Positions 16,678-24,517 are shown, counted from the stretch's first letter. The stretch: 64,000 nucleotides of DNA from an uncultured Collinsella sp. (GCA_902489775.1 CABUBH010000003.1:14704-78703), one strand, 5' to 3'. Translations and numbers: made by a program. The notes: generated by a model not told the origin, from the letters alone.

Positions 16678-18687
16678 ATGAACTATGACACTCTGTTTTC
16701 GCCCATGAAGATCGGTGCCATGGAGGTGTCTAATCGCCTGGTGGTGCCCGCCATGGTCACCAACTACGGCACGCTCGATGGTATGATCACCGATCGCTAC
16801 GTGAGCTACATGGTCGAGAAGGCACGCGGCGGCTGGGGCCTGCTTATCACCGAGGACTATGCCGTGCAGGAGGGCCGCAAGGGCTACACGCGTATTCCGG
16901 GCTTGTATAACGACGGTCAGATTGAGGGCAACAAGCGCTTGGTCGACGCCGTGCACGATGCCGGCGCCAAGATCGTCTGCCAGATGTACCATCCCGGCCG
17001 TCAGGTTATGCCGCAGGCGACCTGTGGCCTCGACGTAGTTGCGCCCAGCGCCACCACCTGCCCCGCCTGCCAGAGCTTGGCCCGCGAGATGACCGTGGAC
17101 GAGATTCATCAGCTTGTGGCGGATTTTGCCTCCGCCGCAGCGCGTGCCCAGCAGGCTGGCTTCGATGGCATGGAGCTCCACTGCGCCCATGGCTACCTGC
17201 TTGCCGAGTTTCTCTCGCCGGCGGTCAACCGTCGCGTTGACTGCTACGGCGGCAGCTTCTGCAACCGCGTGCGCATCGTCGACGAGATCGCTGCTGCCGT
17301 GCGTGCCAAGGTGGGCGAGGACTTCGCGATGATTGTGCGCATCTCGAGCGATGACATGGTTCCCGGAGGCCGTACCATTGCCGAGACGTTGCAGCTGTGC
17401 CGCCATTTGGAGGAGATTGGCTTTGATGCCATCAACTGCTCCAATGGCATGTATGCGAGCAAACCGACCGATCAGGTTATCGCGCCCATGTTTACCCCGC
17501 ATGCCGTAAATGCCGACCGCTGCGCTAAGATCCGCGAGGTCGTCAACATTCCCGTGATTTTGTCCAACCGCGTTAACGACCCTGGCATGGCCGATACGCT
17601 TCTTACAATGGGTACCTGCGATTTTGTCGCCATGGGTCGCGGCTCGCTCGCCGATCCGCATATGCCTGCCAAGGCGCGTGCCGGCCGCATGTGCGAGGTC
17701 CATCAGTGCATCGGCTGTCTGCAGGGTTGCGAATTCCCGCTCTATGTCGATGAAGCTATTACCTGTCTGGTCAACCCGCGCGTCGGTCGTGAGTACGAGA
17801 ACGACATGGCGCCCGTTGCCGAGTCCGATCGTAAGCGCGTCATGGTCATCGGTGCCGGCCCCGCCGGTCTGCAGGCCGCCAAGACGGCAGCTGAGCGCGG
17901 TCATGTCGTGGAGGTCTTCGAGGCCCAGGAATCGCTCGGCGGTCAGTTCCGCTCGGCGGCCTACCCGACGGGTAAGGGCGAGCTCTCGACCTATGTGAGC
18001 GCCCTGCGTGCCGAGCTTGAGGCCCTCGAGGTGCCCATGCACCTTAATACCGAGGTCGACGAGCAGCTCATCGCGGACTTTGCGCCCGATGCCGTGGTTG
18101 TCGCGACGGGCGCCAAGCCACTCACGCCGCCTATTCCGGGTATCGAGAACGCTGTGTCGGCGGAGGACGTGCTGTTGGGCCATGTTGCCGTCAAGCCCGG
18201 CCCTGTCGTGGTTTGCGGTGGCGGCGAGGTTGGTGCCGAGACCGCGGAGTTCGTGGCTGCCTATCGCGACGACGTTACGGTGGTCGAAATGCGTGGCGGG
18301 CTTTGCCTTGACATGATGCCTATCACCAAGGGCGCTTTTATGGGCATGATGGCGGCGGCAGGGGTCAAGTCCCACGTCAACGCTACCGTCCAGCGCGTTG
18401 AGAGCGGCGTCGAGGTCGATAGCACCATCGCCAGCTGGTCGGGCGAGGCCGGCAAGGACGAGGATGCGGGCCTGGGCTTCGCCGTGGTGTACAAGGACGC
18501 CGAGGGCGTCGAGCACAGTCTGCCGGCGGCAACCGTGATTTCGGCCTTTGGCTACAAGGCGTATAACCCGCTCGAGGAGGCCGCGCGCAAGTACTGCGAT
18601 AACGTGCAGGTGGTCGGGTGCGCCGTCAAGGCCGGCAACGCTTTGGTCGCAAGTCGCGAGGGCTATGAGGCTGGTCTTAACATCTAG
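16678..18687 (+). CDS. NADH:flavin oxidoreductase, old yellow enzyme / 2-enoate reductase family
   Basis: 669 aa, with GGAGG upstream. The FMN TIM barrel spans about 1-335 (LFSPMKIGAMEVSNRLVVPAM at the start, HCAHGYLLAEFLSPAVNRR with catalytic His, FVAMGRGSLADP). A [4Fe-4S] Cys set follows (C344, C347, C351, C363). The C-terminal FAD/NADH domain has VIGAGPAGLQAA near 391 and CGGGEVGAE near 520. This is the FadH/BaiCD/2-enoate reductase plan: reduction of an activated C=C bond with NADH. Substrate cannot be told; dietary enoates, bile-acid intermediates or xenobiotics are all possible. It is a single-gene unit ended by a strong terminator and is regulated, presumably, by the divergent MerR protein. 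Confidence 0.92.
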   Translation: MNYDTLFSPMKIGAMEVSNRLVVPAMVTNYGTLDGMITDRYVSYMVEKARGGWGLLITEDYAVQEGRKGYTRIPGLYNDGQIEGNKRLVDAVHDAGAKIVCQMYHPGRQVMPQATCGLDVVAPSATTCPACQSLAREMTVDEIHQLVADFASAAARAQQAGFDGMELHCAHGYLLAEFLSPAVNRRVDCYGGSFCNRVRIVDEIAAAVRAKVGEDFAMIVRISSDDMVPGGRTIAETLQLCRHLEEIGFDAINCSNGMYASKPTDQVIAPMFTPHAVNADRCAKIREVVNIPVILSNRVNDPGMADTLLTMGTCDFVAMGRGSLADPHMPAKARAGRMCEVHQCIGCLQGCEFPLYVDEAITCLVNPRVGREYENDMAPVAESDRKRVMVIGAGPAGLQAAKTAAERGHVVEVFEAQESLGGQFRSAAYPTGKGELSTYVSALRAELEALEVPMHLNTEVDEQLIADFAPDAVVVATGAKPLTPPIPGIENAVSAEDVLLGHVAVKPGPVVVCGGGEVGAETAEFVAAYRDDVTVVEMRGGLCLDMMPITKGAFMGMMAAAGVKSHVNATVQRVESGVEVDSTIASWSGEAGKDEDAGLGFAVVYKDAEGVEHSLPAATVISAFGYKAYNPLEEAARKYCDNVQVVGCAVKAGNALVASREGYEAGLNI

Positions 18688-18729
18688 GGCATGCGGCCGA
18701 TAGCGTCGTTGCGATAGCGTGAGGCGTTG

Positions 18730-18767
18730 GGCCCCGTTCCGAATGGCTGGAACGGGGCCTTTCTTTT
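18730..18767 (+). terminator. Terminator of the OYE-family gene
   Basis: GGCCCCGTTCC and GGAACGGGGCC form a perfect 11-bp stem with an 8-nt loop, followed by TTTCTTTTG. Hairpin array 3 starts about 30 bp further on, as array 1 does after its own terminator. Confidence 0.92.
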
Positions 18768-18794
18768 GCCGATCCTGTTGCTGGCTGGCTGCCG

Positions 18795-19195
18795 GCGGAA
18801 GGCGTGTCCCGGAATTGATGCTCGGAATGGGACGCGCTTTCCGGATCGCCCTTCAAGCGGAAACCGCGTCCCAGATTTCGGCCTCAGAGTGGGATGCCGT
18901 TTCCGGATCGCCCTTCAAGCGGAAACTACATCCCAGATTTCGGCTCCAAACCGGGATGTGCTTTCCCGGCGGGGCCTCTGGCGGAAACTACGTCCCGGAA
19001 TGAGCGCTCAGAACGGGACGCGCTTTCCCGTCAGGGCATCAAACGGAAACCGTGTCCCGGTCCCCGCCTCAGAATGGGATGCGCTTTCCCGGCGGCACCT
19101 CTAGCGGAAATTGCACCCCGGATTGAGCACTCAGAGTGGGATGCATTTTCCGGTAGAGGTCTGGAGTGGAAAGCGCGTCTCGGAATCTGGGTAAT
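18795..19195. repeat. Hairpin-repeat array 3 (7 units)
   Basis: Left arms start at 18797, 18859, 18921, 18983, 19045, 19107 and 19168 (last one truncated): a 62-bp period with one 61. The linkers after units 18797 and 18859 are identical (GGATCGCCCTTCAAGC). Unit 18921 pairs ACATCCC with GGGATGT, a compensated variant of GCATCCC/GGGATGC. It has the same orientation as arrays 1 and 2 and is non-coding. Confidence 0.9.
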
Positions 19196-19238
19196 TCGGT
19201 GATCCGGGGGTTGAGCGAGTGTCGCGCCAAGGATGCCA

Positions 19239-19342
19239 AGCGTAAAACCTACACTGAGAACGGCGTAAAAACCACATTGAAGAAGGCGTAAAAACTACAT
19301 TGAAAGTGGCGTAAAATCTGCATTGAGAATGGCGTAATTTCG
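19239..19342. repeat. 23-bp iterons upstream of the AAA+/DUF4143 gene
   Basis: Five direct repeats whose GCGTAA core starts at 19240, 19263, 19286, 19309 and 19332, exactly 23 bp apart. The unit consensus is GGCGTAAAAACTACATTGA plus 4 nt, and the last copy is partial. They end 31 bp before the ATG of the ATPase. Candidates are an autoregulatory operator, or a repeat RNA such as the antitoxin of a type III system. Confidence 0.88.
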
Positions 19343-19373
19343 CATATCGCGTGATGGAGAGAGGTGGCCATCT

Positions 19374-20669
19374 ATGGATACACCAAAGAGATTGACCCAA
19401 AAGGGGTACAGACCCCGGCTCATAGAGGAGCGCCTTGACACTCTTATGCGGGCGTTTGGCTGCGTGGAGATTAACGGCCCCAAATGGTGCGGCAAGACCT
19501 GGACGGCGCTCTCTCGCTCGGCGAGTGTTTCCAGACTCGATGAGCCTGCGCAGCGCGCGGCGGCAGAGGTCGACCCAAGCCTGGCACTCATCGGCGATGC
19601 GCCGCACTTGGTCGATGAATGGCAGGAGGTGCCCGAGGTCTGGGATGCCGCCCGGCGCTTCGTGGACGCGAGCGGCAACGAGCGCGGGACGCTTTTGCTC
19701 ACGGGTTCGACCGCGCTCAAAAGCGAGGAGCGCAGCCATGTTCGTCATTCCGGCACGGGTAGGATCGCCCGTCTGTCTATGCGCCCCATGGCCCTGTGTG
19801 AGTCGGGCGACGGCGAGCCGCTCGTGTCACTGGCAAGCCTCTTTAAGGGCGAGGGTTTTGCCCCTCAGCGTCGCGAGAGCACGGTGGATGACGTCGCCCG
19901 CTGGTGCTGCAGGGGCGGTTGGCCTGCAAACCTTGGGCTTTCGGATGAGCTTGCGCGAGAGACGGCAAGCCAGTACGTGCGCTCGGTGCTCGACGTCAAC
20001 GTGCTGGACGAGGGTATGTCGCCCGAGCTTGCACACGACCTTTTGCGAGCTCTTGCCATGAACGAGAGCCAAGCTGTCACGTACAAGACGCTCATAAAGG
20101 ACGCCTCATACGGTGAGGCGGGCCCCGACGAGAGGACCATCGCTGCGTACCTGGACCTCTTCAACAGGCTCAAGCTGACCGAGGACCTGTGCGGATGGGA
20201 GCCGCCCATGCGCTCGAAGGCCCGCGTTCGCGTGCGCCCCAAGCGCTACTTCTGTGACCCGTCGCTTGCGGCGGCGTTACTGGGGGCTACCCCTGAGCGG
20301 CTGCTTGGCGACATGCAGACGCTGGGGATGCTCTTTGAGAACCTTGTCCTGCGCGACGTGCGCGTGTTCCTTTCCACCTACGGCGGCGTCGACAACAGCG
20401 TCCATTATTTCCGAGATGAGAAAGGCCTTGAGGTTGATTTGATCGTTGAGCACGACGGGCGCTGGGGAGCCATCGAGGTCAAGCTGAGCGAGACGAAGGC
20501 AGACGACGGAGCGAGAAACCTCAAGGCGCTGGAGAAGAAAGTGCTCTCCAACCCTGCCGCACAGAATGCTGCGCCGGCTTTTTTGGCGGTCGTGGTTGGA
20601 AAGGGGAGCATCGCCTACACACGCGACGACGGCGTGGCGGTGATCCCCATGGCTGCACTTGGGGCGTAG
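19374..20669 (+). CDS. AAA+ ATPase with DUF4143 domain
   Basis: 431 aa. The N-terminal AAA_14 domain has a Walker A GPKWCGKT (35-42) and Walker B LVDEWQ (79-84), then a sensor-like LLTGST. The C-terminal DUF4143 part ends in a PD-(D/E)xK-like pattern, GLEVDLIVE near 352 and AIEVKLSE near 366. The middle (about 200-290) is helical and may bind DNA. Such ATPases are abundant in gut Actinobacteria and Bacteroidetes and mostly uncharacterised. The ATG is preceded by only a weak GAGAGAGG, but five 23-bp iterons stand immediately upstream, which suggests self-regulation or a linked repeat RNA. It is flanked by array 3 and by degenerate sequence, so acquisition by transfer is plausible. Confidence 0.85.
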   Translation: MDTPKRLTQKGYRPRLIEERLDTLMRAFGCVEINGPKWCGKTWTALSRSASVSRLDEPAQRAAAEVDPSLALIGDAPHLVDEWQEVPEVWDAARRFVDASGNERGTLLLTGSTALKSEERSHVRHSGTGRIARLSMRPMALCESGDGEPLVSLASLFKGEGFAPQRRESTVDDVARWCCRGGWPANLGLSDELARETASQYVRSVLDVNVLDEGMSPELAHDLLRALAMNESQAVTYKTLIKDASYGEAGPDERTIAAYLDLFNRLKLTEDLCGWEPPMRSKARVRVRPKRYFCDPSLAAALLGATPERLLGDMQTLGMLFENLVLRDVRVFLSTYGGVDNSVHYFRDEKGLEVDLIVEHDGRWGAIEVKLSETKADDGARNLKALEKKVLSNPAAQNAAPAFLAVVVGKGSIAYTRDDGVAVIPMAALGA

Positions 20670-20745
20670 TGGTTTTGCGGGGCGTCGTACTTCCATTACC
20701 GAAAATCCATTTGGTAAACCCGATGCTCACAGATAGAATAAAGTT

Positions 20746-20784
20746 AACGGCAGCCCAAGTAGAGTGGAGCTGGGCAGCGCCGTT
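20746..20784 (-). terminator. Hairpin downstream of the possible small peptide
   Basis: AACGGC-AG-CCCA pairs with TGGG-CAGC-GCCGTT. Read on the minus strand it follows the 20808 stop codon and is followed by AACTTTATTCT, so it could end a short minus-strand transcript. The rest of 20670-21127 holds no recognisable gene on the plus strand. Confidence 0.4.
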
Positions 20785-20807
20785 GCTTAGGTCGAGGGGT
20801 CAATGCC

Positions 20808-20942
20808 TTAATGGCAGTGCGTGTTATGCTTCGAACGCTGCTTGAGTGCCTCAGAAAGCCCGACAAACGCTATGAAGGGCGAGACCAAAGCAATTAAGAG
20901 CTCTACGAGCTCTGATGGGCCCGGGATGACCGCTGATTCAAG
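20808..20942 (-). pseudogene. Possible remnant of a small hydrophobic type I toxin-like peptide
   Basis: An open frame ending at 20808 encodes SELVELLIALVSPF then IAFVGLSEALKQRSKHN and a short tail: one hydrophobic segment with a central Pro and a basic C-terminus, recalling Fst/Ldr-type toxins. No ATG or GTG lies in frame (only an internal TTG), so it is probably decayed. A GGCCCGG/CCGGGCC hairpin (20918-20952) overlaps its 5' part and a terminator-like hairpin follows its stop. A fragment encoding SEASKQRSKQKKAS occurs at about 15650-15693 on the same strand, so the element exists at least twice. Confidence 0.3.
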
Positions 20943-21127
20943 TCACCGGGCCTAAATCTATTTCACATGCATTTGAATAGAGCGGACGGCGCTCTTGGGG
21001 TCGCCTGTATGACGCGTGCCCGGCGCATGGCATTGCGCCCCGCTTTTGTGTCCGCACGGGCGCTTATCCTTACGGCAATCTAGCCGTCTATGTACCGAGT
21101 GGCAGTTGACGGAGAAAGGCCCTGACC

Positions 21128-21862
21128 GTGCCAGACAAAAAGACGTCGGGTATCTTGGCTATCGATACGACGAATTTTGCGCGCCAGATTGTGCTCGACT
21201 TTGAGTTTGCGCCGGTGCCAAAGCAGCGCCAGCGCCGTGGACTGCGCAACGAGATTATCGAGGTCGGCGCCGTCAAGCTCGATAACCGCGGCAACGTGAT
21301 GGGCGAGTTCTCGCAGTTTGTGCAGACGGAATATGCCGAAGGCGTTGCGTATCCCGTCCGCGAGCTCACGGGAATATTGGCCGTGGATACCGCGATGGCC
21401 GATCCGCTCTACATGGTGATCAAAAGGCTCAGCGAGTGGATTGGTCGCTACTCCGCTCAAGTGGTCTGTTGGAGCGGGGCGGACCGCCGACAGCTTTTGA
21501 CCGAGTGCGGGGCGAAACGCATCGACCTTGCTGGCTTTCCCGTGGACTGGGCCGACCTGCAGGCGTTTTACACCTCGATTATGGACGTGGGCAGCCATGG
21601 ATGTGTCTCGTTGGACGACGCGGCAACGTGGTTTGGCGTCGATTTTGATGAGTCGACCGGTCACGCTCACAGCGCCCTCGCCGACGCACGCGTGACCGCC
21701 AGGTTGCTCAAGCAGGTGATAGATGGGAGCTATCACGTGAGCCCGCGCGCCCAGGTGATCCGCCAGCGATGGGGGATGGGCGAGCGAACCCAGACGCGTC
21801 TCTCCAGTAAGTGCCCCGAGCTGAGCGATCTGCTGCTGAAGCTGAAGGCGGAGGGGAGGTAG
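21128..21862 (+). CDS. DnaQ-like 3'-5' exonuclease (DEDDh)
   Basis: 244 aa from GTG 21128, with GGAGAAAGG upstream. Exo I is VLDFEFAP followed by NEIIEVGAVKLD; Exo II is around VVCWSGADRRQLL; Exo III is HAHSALADARVTARLL with the catalytic His and Asp. This is the RNase T/DNA polymerase III epsilon fold, acting on single-stranded DNA or RNA ends. The C-terminal 35 residues (RWGMGERTQTRLSS) are outside the domain. It stands alone; no replication gene is adjacent. Cellular role unknown. Confidence 0.82.
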   Translation: MPDKKTSGILAIDTTNFARQIVLDFEFAPVPKQRQRRGLRNEIIEVGAVKLDNRGNVMGEFSQFVQTEYAEGVAYPVRELTGILAVDTAMADPLYMVIKRLSEWIGRYSAQVVCWSGADRRQLLTECGAKRIDLAGFPVDWADLQAFYTSIMDVGSHGCVSLDDAATWFGVDFDESTGHAHSALADARVTARLLKQVIDGSYHVSPRAQVIRQRWGMGERTQTRLSSKCPELSDLLLKLKAEGR

Positions 21863-21965
21863 GTTTTGAGAACGCCATTCGGTTTAGTGGGACGTGCGAG
21901 TGCGGTTTCGCCCTACTGTTTGAACCAAAGCATCAGACGGTATGACGATTTGCCCTGCCTGCCGT

Positions 21966-22586
21966 CTATACCCCCGCAACCCTGCGCGCTGCGCTCAGCA
22001 GCTCGTACTCCCTCTGGCTCCACTGGTGTAGCTTCGTCGCGCGTACGGCATCTCGGCACAGGTCCAAAAACACCTCGGTCCCCACGCAGAAGCACTTGCG
22101 AACATAGGCACCGGATCCGTCCGCGACACACTCGCCGTCGGCAAACAACTTCCAGCTAGACGGCTCGCGCGAATCGTCTCCAAGCAGCTTGATCTGCAGC
22201 ACATGCGGATTGCCGGCAGCACAGAGCTCTTCCTCGAGCTTCTGTACCGTAAAGCGCATCTGGTGGGAGAGGCTGCTCTTGACCATGGCCGAGACGTAGC
22301 CATTTGGCTTATCCAGAAGATGCATGTGATTCGGTTTGACGACCAGGTTGTGGAAGCTGCGCTCGCTGCGCACAGAGAAATTGTCCATACGGACTTCTTT
22401 CATCGATGTTGGCAGGGCCACCGTGCCTCTTGGCCGGTTGGCGTCGGGATCGTGGAGCCAACTCTCTACCCCGACTCTGGATAAAACGTGCCCGCTCCTT
22501 GCGGGCAAGAGGAAGTCTATCAACGTGTACGGACGGAAATCAAGCGCCGTCTGCGAAATGACGCGCGGATGGCGTTGGTTTCCCAA
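21966..22586 (-). CDS. Hypothetical protein with a PNHMHLL motif, start uncertain
   Basis: The open frame is 206 codons from a TTG at 22586; ATG 22403 or ATG 22388 (AAAGAAG just upstream) are alternative starts and would give about 146 or 141 aa. I do not recognise the family. The segment LVVKPNHMHLLDKPNGY resembles the HxH motif of Y1/RAYT transposases, but other transposase motifs are not visible. The C-terminus (CVGTEVFLDLCRDAVRATKLHQWSQREYELL) looks like a normal folded protein. Two and a half 33-bp repeats lie immediately upstream (22607-22689), a possible operator. A weak hairpin (AGACGG/CCGTCT) follows its stop. Confidence 0.5.
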   Translation of the reverse strand: MGNQRHPRVISQTALDFRPYTLIDFLLPARSGHVLSRVGVESWLHDPDANRPRGTVALPTSMKEVRMDNFSVRSERSFHNLVVKPNHMHLLDKPNGYVSAMVKSSLSHQMRFTVQKLEEELCAAGNPHVLQIKLLGDDSREPSSWKLFADGECVADGSGAYVRKCFCVGTEVFLDLCRDAVRATKLHQWSQREYELLSAARRVAGV

Positions 22587-22606
22587 GTGATTATTCGGCT
22601 TTCATC

Positions 22607-22689
22607 CGGAAAAGTGTCGAAATCAGCCGTGTAAAAGTACGGAAAAGTGTCGAAATAGGCACCTTAAAACTTCGGAAAAGTGCAGCTGG
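22607..22689. repeat. 33-bp direct repeats
   Basis: CGGAAAAGTG begins at 22607, 22640 and 22673, exactly 33 bp apart. The first two copies share CGGAAAAGTGTCGAAAT and the third is partial. They lie between the unknown 206-codon frame and the proline-rich membrane protein, in a 167-bp gap. Like the 23-bp iterons at 19.2 kb, they are evenly phased direct repeats beside an unknown gene. Confidence 0.8.
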
Positions 22690-22753
22690 ATGACAAAGCA
22701 GCACGCAGAGGTCATTACTAGACGCGGGATCCTGTAGCCGCCTTCAGCCCTCT

Positions 22754-23740
22754 CTACTCGTCGTCTCCGTCGTTGGGGTCACCCTTGAGGGTGTTGATGT
22801 CCAGATGCTCGTTGTCGTTCTCTTGTTGCTGCGTTGCCGATTCGGATGCGGTGGGACCACGGAACAGCTGGAATCCCTCAAACGCAATGACGCCGAGCAG
22901 CGCCACAACAATGACAATAAAGGCAATCTTGACTGCCTGCGGAAACTCCGAGAAACGCATGGACTTTTCCTCGGCGTAATAATCGGAGAAGCGCCCCTCT
23001 GCCGCGCTTTTGGTGTATGCCGGCGCGGACGCGGCCTCCGGGTCATATTCCGGTGCAGGCATGGCGGCGTACGGATCGTTGAGATAATCGCTCGATGCGG
23101 TGCCATAATCCTCTGTCTCGATGCGACCGTTGCCAGCATAGCCATCGGAATAATCGGAATATGCCGCACCGCCCTCATAGTCCGCGGCGCTCGTGTTAGC
23201 GGCAAAAAGCGGGTTAACCGGAACATCGAGCGCCGGCATGCCGGTAGAGGTCTCATCCAGATCGGTTGCAGCCCAGGAATCGTGGGCAACCTGATGGGCA
23301 ACGGGCTCATCGAGCCTTGCGACCGGAGGCTTGCGTGCCGCAGGAACAGGCAACTGCTGGGCGCTGTACATAACGGTGCTGTCGGCCGATTTGCCCTGCG
23401 TCGCTGCAGCGAGAAATGCCGCCGTCTCGGACGGGTCGCTTGCGGGGCGGGGAGCTGGTGTGGGCGCCGAAGTGGGTGTGGGCGTAGGCGCGGGCGTCGA
23501 AACGGACGACTGCGCAGGAGTCGGCGCAGATGCGGGCTTAGGCGCAAGTGCGGGATTGGGGTTTGACGGGCGAGCCCCGCCGCCCATGAGTTCGTCGGCG
23601 GTCCACGGGCGATCATCCATCACGTCGTCAAGGCTCAGCGAAAACAGGTCGTCTTCACCCTCATCGAACATGCGGTGCACATGTCCACCAATTGCCGGAA
23701 TCAATCCGCGACCGGTGCATGATGCCTTGCTCAACGCCAT
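22754..23740 (-). CDS. Single-pass membrane protein with Pro/Ala-rich linker, function unknown
   Basis: 328 aa from ATG 23740 (AAAGGATGG upstream; an in-frame extension to 23836 lacks a ribosome site). The N-terminus contains an acidic FDEGEDDLFSLSLDD segment. Residues about 70-115 are Pro/Ala/Thr-rich repeats (APTPAQ, TPAPTPTPTS). A Tyr/Asp/Ser-rich region follows, then one transmembrane helix (KIAFIVIVVALLGVIAFEGF) about 60 residues from the acidic C-terminus. With the N-terminus inside it would be a tail-region anchor. No enzymatic motif. Perhaps an envelope or division scaffold; not recognised. Confidence 0.72.
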   Translation of the reverse strand: MALSKASCTGRGLIPAIGGHVHRMFDEGEDDLFSLSLDDVMDDRPWTADELMGGGARPSNPNPALAPKPASAPTPAQSSVSTPAPTPTPTSAPTPAPRPASDPSETAAFLAAATQGKSADSTVMYSAQQLPVPAARKPPVARLDEPVAHQVAHDSWAATDLDETSTGMPALDVPVNPLFAANTSAADYEGGAAYSDYSDGYAGNGRIETEDYGTASSDYLNDPYAAMPAPEYDPEAASAPAYTKSAAEGRFSDYYAEEKSMRFSEFPQAVKIAFIVIVVALLGVIAFEGFQLFRGPTASESATQQQENDNEHLDINTLKGDPNDGDDE

Positions 23741-23863
23741 TCTGTTCCATCCTTTCGAAATACTAATGACATCGATTATATGGAACTTCCCAAGCTGCTC
23801 GGTCTTGGATTCGTGCTTTCCAGAACTCGCGCCCAAAAGGGGAGGGGCAATCCAGGCGAGTGC

Positions 23864-24517
23864 CTACTTGTCGCCGGCCATCGCCTTGGCCTCATTGAGG
23901 TAGCTATAGAAGCTGTACTTGGAGATGCCAAAGAACTCGCAGGCGCGCTCGCTCGACTTGGAAATGAGGAAGGCGCCACGACGGTCGAGGTAGCCAATGG
24001 CACGAATGCGCTCGTCTTTGGTCATGAGCGCCGCGGGCTTGCCCACAAACTGCTCGCACTCGTGCAGCAGGTCCTCGAGCAGGTCGCCGATGTTCTTGGT
24101 AATGGGCTCGGGCTCGGTATAGCCCGTGCCGCCGGTGCCGGTAAAGGCATCGAGCGAGCGCTCAAAAGCCTTCATGAGCGTAATATCAAAGTTGATGCCC
24201 AAAATGCCGACGGGTTTGCCCTCGTCGTTGCGGATAAAGATGGTCGAGGACTTGAGCAGCTTGCCATCGGTGGTTTTGGTGAGGTATGGCTCGCGGTCGT
24301 GCACGTCGGTGGCGCCCTCGTGCATGGACTCAAACACAATATGGCTGGGGCCGTCACCCAGTTTGCGCCCGCTGACGTGGCCGTTTTCGATCACTACGAT
24401 GGAGTGGTCCACGTCCTCGGTCTCCAGATCGTGGACGACGACTTCGCAGTTGGGGCCAAATTGGAGCGCCAGGCCGTGTGCGAGGCGCTTGTAAAACTCA
24501 ATCTGTGCGGGGGTCAT
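23864..24517 (-). CDS. YheO/DauR-type transcriptional regulator (second copy)
   Basis: 217 aa from the ATG at 24517 with GGAAGG 5 nt upstream. PAS-type YheO domain: LALQFGPNCEVVVHDLETEDVD, IENGHVSGRKLGDG, SSTIFIRNDEGKPVGILGIN. C-terminal HTH: GAFLISKSSERACEFFGISKYSFYSYLNEA. It shares the layout and the GRKxG block with the regulator at 3051 but is clearly divergent in sequence. It is transcribed away from dpaL, so it likely controls the dpaL-ygeY-ygeW-mocA-hyuA half of the purine cluster. The ligand is unknown. Confidence 0.9.
   Translation of the reverse strand: MTPAQIEFYKRLAHGLALQFGPNCEVVVHDLETEDVDHSIVVIENGHVSGRKLGDGPSHIVFESMHEGATDVHDREPYLTKTTDGKLLKSSTIFIRNDEGKPVGILGINFDITLMKAFERSLDAFTGTGGTGYTEPEPITKNIGDLLEDLLHECEQFVGKPAALMTKDERIRAIGYLDRRGAFLISKSSERACEFFGISKYSFYSYLNEAKAMAGDK

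Noticed and set aside
13558..19195. CRISPR array
   Set aside because: The units have no constant direct repeat with unique spacers: arms, loops and linkers all drift, and no cas genes are near.
13228..19202. Many short open frames across the hairpin arrays
   Set aside because: The 62-bp unit has no stops in several frames and is not a multiple of 3; the repeated peptides are translations of the repeat, not proteins.
19131..19748. 205-codon minus-strand open frame across iterons and the ATPase start
   Set aside because: It translates the repeats and the antisense of the ATPase N-terminus; no ribosome site or family motif.
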